Below, in pieces: positions 56,011-64,000 of a DNA stretch of 64,000 nt. This DNA comes from Myxocyprinus asiaticus (lineage: Eukaryota > Chordata > Actinopteri > Cypriniformes > Catostomidae): the NCBI RefSeq assembly GCF_019703515.2, contig NC_059388.1, positions 5,421,979 through 5,485,978 on the forward strand. The letters run 5' to 3'. A model generated the notes under the pieces. That model searched no databases, was not told the origin of the DNA, and saw nothing but the letters and a program-made list of their open reading frames with translations. Position 1 is the first letter of the stretch. Every line of letters begins with the position of its first letter. A program made the translations under genes and the position numbers.

Positions 56011-56516
56011 CTGGGTCAGAGCCAGTGGAGGGAGTGTGATGCTCTGGGCAATGTTCTGCTGGAAAACCCTGGGTCCGGCCATTCATGTGGACGTCAATTT
56101 GACACGTGCCACCTACCTAAATATTGTTGCAGAACAGGTACACCCCTTCATGGCAATGGTATTCCCTGATGGCAGTGGCCTCTTTCAGCAGGATAATGCA
56201 CTGCACACATTGTTTGGGAATGGTTTGACGACCATGATGAAGAGTTCAAGGTGTTGCCCAGGCCTCCAAATTCCCCAGATCTCAGTCCGATTGAGCATCT
56301 GTGGGATGTGCTTGACCAACAAGTCCGATCCACGGCAGTTCCACCTCACAACTTACAGGACTTGAAGGATCTGCTGCTAATGTCCTGGTGCCAGATACCA
56401 CAGGACACCTTCAGGGGTTTTGTAGAGTCCATGCCTCGGCGGGTCGGCACTGTTTTGGCAGCACGTGGAGGACCAACAGCATATTAGGCAGATGGTCATA
56501 ATGTTTTCGCTCATCA

Positions 56517-56519
<3 letters not shown>
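56009..56519 (+). mobile_element. Tc1-type transposase, C-terminal half
   Basis: Reads GGSVMLWAMFCWKTLGPAIH, LFQQDNALHT, then in another frame LPRPPNSPDLSPIEHLWDVL, DQQVRSTAVPPHNLQDLKDL and MPRRVGTVLAARGGPTAY before a stop. These include the second catalytic Asp (QQDNA) and the SPDLSPIEHLW block of Tc1-family DDE transposases. The right edge AATGTTTTCGCTCATCAGTG resembles a TIR, but the left half is absent, replaced by an AC microsatellite. One frame change near 56225. Confidence 0.85.

Positions 56520-56572
<53 letters not shown>
56517..56572. repeat. (AT)n microsatellite
   Basis: Long perfect AT run at the edge of the Tc1 relic. Confidence 0.92.
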
Positions 56573-56574
<2 letters not shown>

Positions 56575-56800
56575 TATATTATTATTATTTTAAATATTAT
56601 ATTTAATGAAATTTTGCATTGCTCAGCCATGGATTGCAGTACTTTTCATAGAATGGCCCATATCAAAAAGGTACAAAATGACAAGTTGTTTTTGAACTGT
56701 GAACCATCATTAAAAGCAGATTTTCAGTGCATAACATTTACACATACTGTAGAAACGCTGTAAAATAAGATGTGTACATGTAAATCTACATGTGTGTCAG

Positions 56801-56932
56801 TTTTGTACAGTGGAAGGCTTCATTACCGCTCTGACGGACGAGTACCCCACAGTCCTGAGGAAGAGGAAGAAACTCTTCATCCTCATTGTCTGCATCACAT
56901 CCTTCATCATCGGCTTCTTCAACATCACACAG
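56801..56932 (+). CDS. slc6a1: slc6a1-like exon 10 (TM9)
   Basis: Acceptor GTGTGTCAG, then [39 protein letters not shown] and FNITQ, then donor GTATAT. 132 bp, expected length, intact. FCTVEGFxTAL is a strong SLC6 signature. Confidence 0.94.
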
Positions 56933-57056
56933 GTATATATGACCCTCTGAAAACCTCTGGGCCTTATTCTGTGAGATGCCTAAGATTTTATTGTCAGTTA
57001 CAGTTCTAATATCAGTGTGTGGCTTTTTGTGTGTTTCTGTGTGTTTTCCTCTTCAG

Positions 57057-57159
57057 GGTGGCTTGTATGTGTTCAAATTGTTTGACTACTACTCAGCCAG
57101 TGGAATGTGTTTGCTGTTCCTGGTCTTCTTTGAGACAATCTCCATTTCCTGGTTTTATG
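57057..57159 (+). CDS. slc6a1: slc6a1-like exon 11 (TM10)
   Basis: Acceptor CTCTTCAG, then [35 protein letters not shown], then donor GTACAT. 103 bp, expected length, intact. Encodes TM10 with the conserved FDYYSASG. Confidence 0.94.
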
Positions 57160-57207
57160 GTACATAGCCCAATAACGACATACTGTACACCAAACAGTAC
57201 ATAACTA

Positions 57208-58291
57208 CAGATGAAGTCAGAAGTTTACATACACCTTAGCCAAATACATTTAAACTCAGCTTTACACAATTCCTGATATTTAATCATAGAAAACACTCCC
57301 TGTCTTAGGTCAGTTAGGATCACTAACTTAAGAATGTGAAATGTCAGAATAATAGAGAAAATGTTTTAATTCAGCTTTTATTTCTTTCATTACATTCCCA
57401 GTGGGTCAGAAGTTTACATACACTTTGTTAGTATTTGGTAGCATTGCCATTAAATTGTTTAACTTGGGTCAAACTTTATGGGTAGCCTTCAACAAGCTTC
57501 TCACAATAAGTTGCTGGAATTTTGTCCCATTCCTCCAGACAGAACTGAAGGTTTGTAGGCCTCCTTGCTCACACACACTTTTTCAGTTCTGCCCACAAAC
57601 TTTATATCGGATTGATGTCAGGGCTTGAATTTGTTGTCCTTAAGCTATTTTGCCACAACTTTGGAGGTATGCTTGGAGTCATTGTTTCCTCCAGCATCTT
57701 CACAAGGTCCTTGGCTGTTGTTCTGGGATTGATTTGCACTTTTTGCACCAAACTACATTCATCTCTAGGAGACAGAATGCGTCTTCTTCCTGAGCGGTAC
57801 GATGGCTGCGTGGTCCAATGGTGTTTATACTTGCATACTGTTATTTGTACAGATGAATGTGGTACCTTCAGGCATTTTGAAATTGCTCCTAAGGATTCTA
57901 TTTTTCTGAAGTCTTGGCTGATTTCTTTTGATTTTCCCATGATGTCAAGCAAAGAGGCTTTAAAAAACATCCACAGGTACACCTCCAGTTGACTCTAATT
58001 AGCCAATCAGAAGCTAATTGGCTAATTGCCTTAAGGCTTGACATCATTTTCTGGAATTTTTCAAGCTGTTTAAAGGCACAGATAACCTACTGGAATTGTG
58101 ATAGAGTAAACTAAAAGTGAAACAATCTGTCTGTAAATAGTTGTTGGAAAAATTACTCATGTCATGCACAAAGTAGATGTCATAAACGACTTGCCAAAAC
58201 TATAGTTTGCTAATATGAAATCTGTGGAGTGGTTAAAATATTTGTTTTAATGACTTCAACCTAAGTGAATTCAAACTTCTGACTTCAACTG
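57208..58291 (-). mobile_element. Sleeping-Beauty-like Tc1 element, deletion derivative
   Basis: Left edge CAGATGAAGTCAGAAGTTTA and right edge TTCTGACTTCAACTG are inverted repeats bordered by TA. The subterminal AAGTTTACATACAC phrase is characteristic of Sleeping-Beauty-like elements and occurs again internally near 57410. Length 1084 bp. It lies in the intron where the TM11 exon would be expected. Confidence 0.9.
57602..57940 (-). pseudogene. Tc1 (Sleeping-Beauty-like) transposase fragment
   Basis: From the ATG at 57940: MGKSKEISQDFRK, LGAISKCLKVPHSSVQ, HHWTTQPSYRSGRRRILSPR, then VQKVQINPRTTAKDLVKMLE. This is the N-terminal paired-like domain including the GRRR linker. Soon after LEET the catalytic part is missing and short pieces (SSPDINPI) from the C-terminal half are joined on. 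A deletion inside the first helix-turn-helix is also visible. Confidence 0.85.
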
Positions 58292-58366
58292 TACACTTAA
58301 ATATACAGTGGCTCCAAAATATATGTGGACAATTAAGTCACACTTAAAAATTTATGAATGTCTTTG

Positions 58367-58367
<1 letters not shown>

Positions 58368-58410
<43 letters not shown>
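58368..58410. repeat. (AT)n microsatellite
   Basis: Perfect AT run following a Tc1-MITE end phrase (CAGTGGCTCCAAAATATATG at 58306). Confidence 0.9.
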
Positions 58411-58413
<3 letters not shown>

Positions 58414-58796
58414 AAACTTTGTGGAACATGTCCATAGTTAATGTGATGAACTACACCTCTGGTTACTCTGCTAGAATCAAGATATCCATTCCCTCTCTGT
58501 GCTCTGCATGGGCAGAGAAGTTCTAAAGAAATATTGAAGACATGATCGGTTATCGGCCGTGTGGCTTTTGGAAACAATGCTGGATTTACTTTACTCCAAT
58601 AATCTGTTTGGTAAGCACTTTATCTGGACGTTTTGCACTTATTTAACCCTTAAATGCACACATCGGGTCTTTAGAGACCCAGGACCTCATTCCACCCCCT
58701 GTACCTCATCCATTTTTTTGGAGTTGTGTCCACACCTCTTTAGTATTCCTCAATCTGTCTCTTATAAATAGTGACACACAAAAAATGCTAACATTG

Positions 58797-60925
58797 AGGT
58801 AGTACAGTAGCCAAAAACTTTACTCAAGTAAAACTACAATTACTTAAAAAAAAAAAGATTACTCAAGTAGAAGTACAATTAATAATGTTAAAAATTACTC
58901 GAGTAATAGTAAGAAAGTATCCAATAAAAAGAATACTCAAATAGTAACTAGTTACTTTCACATATAACATAATGGATGTTTATTCTCCTATATTCCAGTA
59001 CATGATACACATTTAACATGCATTACAGAATGATAATAATATTGTTAATAATGGAAATTGTCATCATTCACCACCATGTTGTTTCAAACCCATATGACTT
59101 CTTTCTTCCATGCATCAAATTAAAGGGATAGTTCAACAACAACAAAAATTAAATGCTTTAATTTTCTCACCCTCATGCCATCCCTGATGTGTATGACTTT
59201 CTTTTTCTACAGAACACAAATGAAGCTCTGTTAGTCCTCACAATGCAAGTAAATGGTGACCAGAACTTTGAAGCTCTAAAAAGCACATAGAGGCAGAATA
59301 AAAGTAATTCATACAACTCCAGTTATTTTCAGAAGCAATATGGTAGGTGTGGTGAGAAACAGATAAATATCTATAACTTTATTATATATAAAGTCCTTTT
59401 TTTTTTTACTATTAATTCTCCTCCCTGCCCAGTAGGTGGTGATATGCACAAAGAATTTAATCACCAAAAACACAAGAAGAAGAATGTGAAAGTGGATATT
59501 TATTAGTAAAAAAGGATTTAAATATTGATCTGTTTCTCACCCACACTTATCATATCCTTCTGAAGGCATAGATTGAACCAGTGTCATTTCAATTCCTTTA
59601 ATGCTGCCTTTATGTGCTTTCTGAGCTTCAAAGTTTTGGTACCCATTCACTTGTATTCTAGTGTAAACTAACAGAGCTGAGATATTCTTCTAAAAATCTT
59701 TGTGTTCAGCAGAAGAAGAAAAAAAAAACACACATCTGTGATGGCATGAGGGTGAGTAAGTGATGCGAGAATTTTCAGTTTTGGAAATATTATTCCTGTA
59801 AGGAGATGTTAGACAGAATGCTAACCTTAATTATCATTTAATTTCACTGCATGTTTTGTATCCCCTATTTTGAAAGGAAATGGTGACTGAGACTGTCAGT
59901 CCCTAACATTCTGTCTAACATCTTTTTGATTTGGACGAATCTGTCAATTAGAAGAGAAATTTGGAAACCTTTCCAAATAATAGTAATTATTACGGTGAAA
60001 AGCGTGAACAATGTCACACAGTCCCAAGTTATATATATTGTTTAATTATACACTGAAGCGAGATCATGCTTTATTCCTGCCTTCTGTTGTTATTTCACAG
60101 CTTTTTACATCCTGCGTGAATTTAGTTCAGTGATGGTCCAGCATTGTCAGTGTCTAAATAATTTAGATAATTTGTTCTTTACACTAAGGGTAAATTGCAC
60201 CTTTTCTCTGTGTTTGGAAGCTTGTTCTCCATAAGACAAACCCGCCCGCATCTGTCAAACGCTGTGCATGCGCCCAACCTTGCACGTGCAGAAATGCTCA
60301 CAATCGCGATAGGCAGGGCAAAACATTTGCACTTAACATGGATGTTTACAACGATTTATACAGTAGGCACTGATATGTTGCAGCGCTGATATAAAAATGC
60401 AAACTTAGAAACTGAGGTCATAAAAGCCCAAAGTTACAGATTCACACTGAAAATGAATGAGTATCACCATGACACAGACAAGCCCACATTGTCAAAATCT
60501 CTAAAATTTACCTCACTGCGTTTTCTTAAGTTGGAGCTGCAATTTTAATCTTGAAATATATCCTTGTCTTGGTGTAAAATTAAGGCATTGTGTGGAGTGA
60601 ATAAATGTTTGTTTTGCACGCTTGCTGCTGTAGAATTGAAAGCGACTCGAGTGAAAGCGTGCAGCTGTGAAGTTCCGCTGTCGTAAGAGTCTCAATAAAT
60701 TACGTATTTATTAACACTTATTAAATTAAAACCAGTAATGTAACGACAGGAACGCTACCCATTGTAACGAAGTAAAAGTAAAAAAAAATTCATCAGAAAT
60801 TTACTTAAGTGTGAAAAGTACCCACCATAAAACATACTCATAAAAGTAAATGTTTCCAAAATTTTTCTCAAGTAAATGTAACGGAGTAAATGTAGCACAT
60901 TACTACCCACCTCTGACAATCAACA
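58797..60925. repeat. inner element with ACTCAAGTA-type inverted edges
   Basis: Left block (CTTTACTCAAGTAAAACTAC, ATTACTCGAGTAATAGTAA) and right block (TTCTCAAGTAAATGTAACGG, ACATTACTACCCACCTCTGA) are related in inverse orientation and bound ~2.1 kb of AT-rich DNA. This suggests a separate DNA transposon derivative inserted into the TTAA-flanked element. Exact ends uncertain. Confidence 0.5.
59125..59785. repeat. palindromic dispersed element (large inverted repeat)
   Basis: The left arm has GGGATAGTTCAACAAC, TTCTCACCCTCATGCCATCC, GTATGACTTTC, and TTTGAAGCTCTAAAAAGCAC. The right arm has, in reverse complement order, GTGCTTTCTGAGCTTCAAAG, GAGCTGAGATATTCTTC, GATGGCATGAGGGTGAG and TTTTCAGTTTTGG. 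Copies or fragments also occur at 22390-22600, 46522-46545 and 51350-51455. Confidence 0.7.
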
Positions 60926-61221
60926 ATGGTGAATTGTCAGTATGTTATATGCGTATACACATACATAATATACATGTTATTTCTCACTCAAGGTGGCACT
61001 GATGTTTCAGTGATTGACTTGATTTACAGTACATTTGACACTGCTATCTGATGAAAAAACAACATTGAAGTAAACTTATAGCAAGTACTATAGAGCCTGG
61101 TCTCTAAAGACCTGAATATTTAAGAGTGTTTGGGAAAATTACCATTAATTTAAGGGTTAAAGACATCAGACAGTACATTTTTAATCCTTATATACATTTA
61201 TCCTCTGTATCCTGTTTGTAG

Positions 61222-61386
61222 GGTGTTTTCACATTCAGTCCCATTGAAATGACTCATCTGACATACTGGGAAAGTATGTGTACCCGGCCTGGGGTCAGGG
61301 CATTGGCTGGTTAATGTCCCTCTCCTCCATGATTCTTATACCTGGATATATCATCTTTCTTCACCACCAAAGGCAGCATAAGACAG
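61222..61386 (+). CDS. slc6a1: slc6a1-like exon 13 (TM12), doubly frameshifted
   Basis: Acceptor TTTGTAG, then [16 protein letters not shown]. The frame then shifts near 61266-61274 into [28 protein letters not shown], and shifts back near 61350 to FTTKGSIRQ. Total 165 bp, one codon less than the expected 168, so the two changes compensate in length. Read straight through, the middle of the exon meets a TAA near 61312. The donor expected after CAG at 61386 reads TT rather than GT. The preceding exon (TM11) was not found. Confidence 0.88.
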
Positions 61387-61399
61387 TTAAGACCTCTGA

Positions 61400-62345
61400 T
61401 GGTTTTAGTGTTTCAAATCTCCCGAACAATTTTCTCTTCTGTCATGGTGGCATTCCTTTATTCCTTCCTATGGGATTTCCTTGCAAACTTTCTTCCTCCC
61501 GAACCTCCTTTTAAGCTTGCTACATAATTTTCTGAAGGACTTACCTTTAAACTTCCTTTCAAATGTCAAAATGAACTTTTGAACCTATGTTCTTTCCAAA
61601 CTTCCCTCATTCCTGTCTTTCTATGCCTTTTTCTTTTTTCCAAATTTCCCTCCTTCTTGCCTTTTTTCTTACCATCCATCCTTCCTTCCTTCTAAACTTC
61701 CTGCTTCCTTACTTCCGTCTTACTAAACTTCCTACTGTCCATCATTCTGAACTTCCTTTTAAACTTCTTCCCAAATTTACAAATACATTTCTGAACTTCC
61801 TACTGAACTTCCTTCCTTCTAAACTTCCTACTGTCCTTCCTTCTGAACTTCCTCTTAAACGTTTTCCTGAACTTCCAAATAGACTTCTAAACTTCCTGCC
61901 TTTCAAACATCCTTATTTCTTGCATATCTTTCCCTTCTTCTTTCCGAAATTCCTACTTTCAAACCTTTTTCTTATCCTTACATCTAAACTTTCTACTGTT
62001 CTTCCTTCCTTCCTTCCGAACTTCCTTCTAAACTTCCTATTGTCCTTCGTTCTGAACTTCCTTTTAAACTTCTTACCTTCTTACCAAACTTCCTTCATTT
62101 TGCCTGTCTTTCCCTTCTTCTTTACAAACTTCCTACTTTCCTTCGAACCTTTTTTCTTACCGTACTTCCTACTTTCTAAACTCACTACTGACCTTCCTTA
62201 CGAACTTCCTTTTAAACTGTTTCCTGAATTTCCAAATAGACTTCTGAGCTTCCTGCCTCCTTCTCAAACTTTCTTATTTCCGAACTTCCCACCTTCTGAA
62301 TGTCTTTCAAACTTTTTTTTTTACCGCCCTTCCTTTCTTCCAGAT
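61400..62345. repeat. polypyrimidine higher-order repeat (AACTTCCT-based)
   Basis: Dominated by C and T on the plus strand with a base phrase AACTTCCTTYTAAACTTCCT. A longer unit starting CTACTGTCC and continuing TTCCTTCTGAACTTCC begins near 61729, 61827, 62036 and 62183; units also share CAAATAGACTTCT and TCTTTCCCTTCTTCTTT. A 254-codon frame across it is only a consequence of few purine-rich stop codons on this strand. Confidence 0.85.
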
Positions 62346-62454
62346 GAATGAGATTTTACGTTTTTTCAATAATGTATTCCAGTTTCTCCCATACTTGTCA
62401 TATCCATTAGTTATGGTAATGTGCTATGATTGTTTTGTTGTTTGTCCTCCTCAG

Positions 62455-62583
62455 CGCTGGCACAAAATGACTAAACCCTCAAAACCCCAGATGCAAATGA
62501 TCTTACACAACACTCACAGACAGGAAGTATGGGCGAAGCTTCTGTCTGACATAATTTCCTTTTTCCTGTACAGTGGGCATTAA
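62455..62583 (+). CDS. slc6a1: possible last exon (C-terminal tail) of the slc6a1-like locus
   Basis: After a good pyrimidine-tract acceptor (TTTGTCCTCCTCAG) the sequence reads RWHKMTKPSKPQMQMILHN and continues to a stop at 62583. The R-x-x-x-M-x-x-P-S opening and phase-0 start resemble the GAT-1 C-terminal tail that follows the LKQ end of the TM12 exon. Beyond the first ~10 residues there is no recognisable similarity, so the assignment is tentative. Confidence 0.45.
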   Translation, partial: RWHKMTKPSKPQMQMILHNTHRQEVWAKLLSDIISFFLYSGH

Positions 62584-63224
62584 AGACACTGACCAATAAC
62601 ACAAAATTACTATTCCTCCATTCCATCAATCCTTTCCTGGTAGAGAGAGTACAAAACTGATTAAACTGAACCATGCACATGTTTATCTTACTGTTTTCCT
62701 TCCATTTACTTCCCTTCTGAAGTTGCCTTGAGCATCATATAATATGTGAGGTCTCCAATTCCTGTGTCATCAACTGTTGGTATAAATCTAGATGTGATCC
62801 AAGCAGTTGGTAGGCCATTCATTGATGCCTACAAACAAGCCCATGTATATATATAAATTCCTCAGACTTCTGACCTCAGGTACCAATTGTGGAGGGAATG
62901 CATGTCTTTAGTGGGTTAGGCCCATTAATGTCAACATATATTTTACAGTGGCTTGTTTTGAGGGCCAATTTCCAACTGAAATTACAACAGCAAGCCATTA
63001 TTACTACTCTATGGCAAAGGAAATTGTGATATTTTTGAAAGAACAGGACATGGGAACATTTTATGTTTGCTGTATGAACAGAGATATCAATACATAATTG
63101 TGACACAGTTGTTTTAAAAATCTATTACTTGACAGCTAAATAAGTTTACAAATTCAAATGATTCAATATAACTCAAATTTAATTGAAAGTGGAAGGGTTT
63201 TGTTTTGTTTTTCTCCAATACGTG
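62584..63224. other. unassigned 3' flanking DNA
   Basis: No exon, polyadenylation cluster or transposon terminus could be tied to the transporter locus here. Confidence 0.35.
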
Positions 63225-63550
63225 TGTGACAAAAGGTTTTTGGACACTTAAGCCAAACTTCGAAATGGAATTTATTGTAAGGTTAGTGGACTGTTACATT
63301 AGTGGAGCATGTATACTGTATAGTTAATTTCAAGGACTACACCTGTGGTTACTCTGCTAGGACATGTGTGAAAACCTGTGTTAAAAGTCATTGCTAAAAT
63401 GTCAATTTTAGCTGCTGAGAAAATCTCTAGGTTTTTTTTTTTATTTATTTATTTTATTTATTTATTTTTATAGTTTTTCTCATGCAGCGATGTTCATACA
63501 TTTTTAAGTGTGCCTTAAGTGTTCAAATACTTTTTGGGGCTTCTGTATAT
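63225..63550. repeat. Tc1-MITE-like repeat
   Basis: GGTTTTTGGACACTTAAGCC at the left and CCTTAAGTGTTCAAATACTT with TTTTTGGGGC at the right are inverted partners. The inner phrase GACTACACCTGTGGTTACTC with TGCTAGGACATG also occurs, diverged, at 21275 and 58450. An AT-rich TTTATTTATTTATT tract sits in the middle. Confidence 0.6.
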
Positions 63551-64000
63551 ATTTTTAACATTTAAATAACACACCTTCCACATGGTTTACATCATCAAAA
63601 GAAATAAATATCTTGTCTGTGAACTGTAACTGCTGTAAGATTTTGTTTAGGTTTTGTGATGGCAGTTCTGTTTTAAGCGAATTAACAAAGATGAAAACAA
63701 AATAATAATAATAACTGACCAAACCCTGCATTCTTTTTGCTTTGCTTCATTAAAGCAACAGTCTCCATTTACATTATGCCAGAGTGCAATTATATATAAG
63801 AAGTAGTACTCATGAATAAGTGATTATGCAATATGTTGTGGATCTACACTTTGTTAGTACTCTATTGCATTTACATATAATGTGTTACATACACTGTTAT
63901 AGACTTTAGTCAGAGTAGCTGCCATGTTTAATGAAATGAATAAAGAAAAAAGGCTGTGAGGGATAGATGAACAATCATTTGTACAGTTCATTTGGCAATC
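63551..64000. other. unassigned AT-rich DNA
   Basis: No gene or structured repeat seen up to the window edge. Confidence 0.35.

Larger units (their letters stand above)
58647..61156. mobile_element. TTAA-flanked piggyBac-like element containing nested repeats
   Basis: The left edge CCCTTAAATGCACACATCGG is preceded by TTAA (58643-58646), and the right edge AATTTAAGGG is followed by TTAA (61157-61160). Subterminal GGTCTTTAGAGACC (left) and GGTCTCTAAAGACC (right) are inverted partners. TTAA duplication and CCC/GGG ends fit piggyBac-type elements. No transposase frame. Inside lie at least two more repeat layers. Confidence 0.7.
30086..62583 (+). pseudogene. slc6a1: GAT-1-type GABA transporter gene (slc6a1 clade), apparently decayed
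   Basis: Eleven coding segments in correct order and orientation encode a sodium- and chloride-dependent GABA transporter of the SLC6 family, a 12-helix plasma-membrane protein that clears GABA. The clade assignment rests on CFSNYS, TNLTSAV, EFWERNMHQ and [13 protein letters not shown], which are GAT-1-like rather than GAT-2/3-like. Most exon lengths (132, 133, 135, 104, 125, 132, 103) equal those inferred for GAT-1. Damage: a 10-bp insertion at 30299-30308, no exon for TM3, donor GT-to-AT at 53560, a 1-bp deletion near 54175, no exon for TM11, and two frameshifts plus a lost donor near 61266-61388. One lesion could be a sequencing error, but this many in independent exons suggests a pseudogene. 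Paralogue (slc6a1a, slc6a1b or slc6a1-like) cannot be fixed by eye. Confidence 0.85.

Noticed and set aside
61587..62351. 254-codon open frame on the plus strand
   Set aside because: It is entirely within the polypyrimidine repeat. The predicted protein is a low-complexity Phe/Leu/Pro/Ser string with no domain.
62455..62583. Exon called as a certain C-terminal exon
   Set aside because: Only the first ~10 residues and the phase support it, so it is kept as a tentative feature.

Overview
This window is vertebrate nuclear DNA from a teleost, most likely a cyprinid. The evidence is exon/intron structure with GT/AG borders, an SLC6-family transporter split into about a dozen short exons across 32 kb, and teleost transposon families: Tc1/Sleeping-Beauty-like, DIRS, Gmr1-like gypsy, L2/CR1-like LINEs and several solo LTRs. 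No rRNA, tRNA or CRISPR is visible, and no intact protein-coding host gene.

The only recognisable host gene is on the + strand from 30086 to about 62583. It is a GAT-1-type GABA transporter (slc6a1 clade). Eleven coding segments align in order with GAT-1 and most keep the expected exon lengths and phases. The locus looks dead: a 10-bp insertion in the first coding exon, no visible TM3 exon, a GT-to-AT donor change after the TM6 exon, a 1-bp deletion in the TM8 exon, no visible TM11 exon, and frameshifts plus a broken donor in the TM12 exon. I read it as a degenerated slc6a1 paralogue. An assembly or sequencing problem is the main alternative.

Layout: 1-4.9 kb, short duplications and LTR relics. 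4.9-5.7 kb, gypsy LTR end with primer-binding site and GC-rich leader. 6.4-7.7 kb, possible hAT-like element. 10.3-11.6 kb, Tc1 element. 13.0-14.4 kb, 1.4-kb solo LTR (copy A). 14.8-18.1 kb, long minus-strand LINE with endonuclease and reverse transcriptase. 18.2-22.9 kb, CA-rich repeats, hairpin MITE and a Tc1 fragment. 23.0-29.6 kb, a second minus-strand LINE split by a Gmr1-like gypsy element (23878-28075) whose integrase precedes the RT/RNase H region. 30-34.7 kb, transporter exons 1-2. 35-39.2 kb, tandem and dispersed non-coding repeats. 39.2-46.2 kb, a hierarchical satellite interrupted by a minus-strand DIRS element (39420-42961) and another segment. 46.4-46.8 kb, exons 4-5. 46.9-50.8 kb, a second, internally deleted DIRS element carrying the second solo LTR (48763-50173) with a perfect 4-bp target duplication. 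51.4-52.7 kb, two Tc1-type elements. 53.1-57.2 kb, exons 6-11 with a minus-strand solo LTR and a Tc1 relic between them. 57.2-61.2 kb, Sleeping-Beauty-like element and a nested TTAA-flanked element. 61.2-62.6 kb, exon 13, a polypyrimidine higher-order repeat and a possible last exon.

The main interest is the layered history: elements nested in elements, with junctions clean enough to order the insertions, all within and around a decaying neurotransmitter transporter gene. I found no convincing new functional system.
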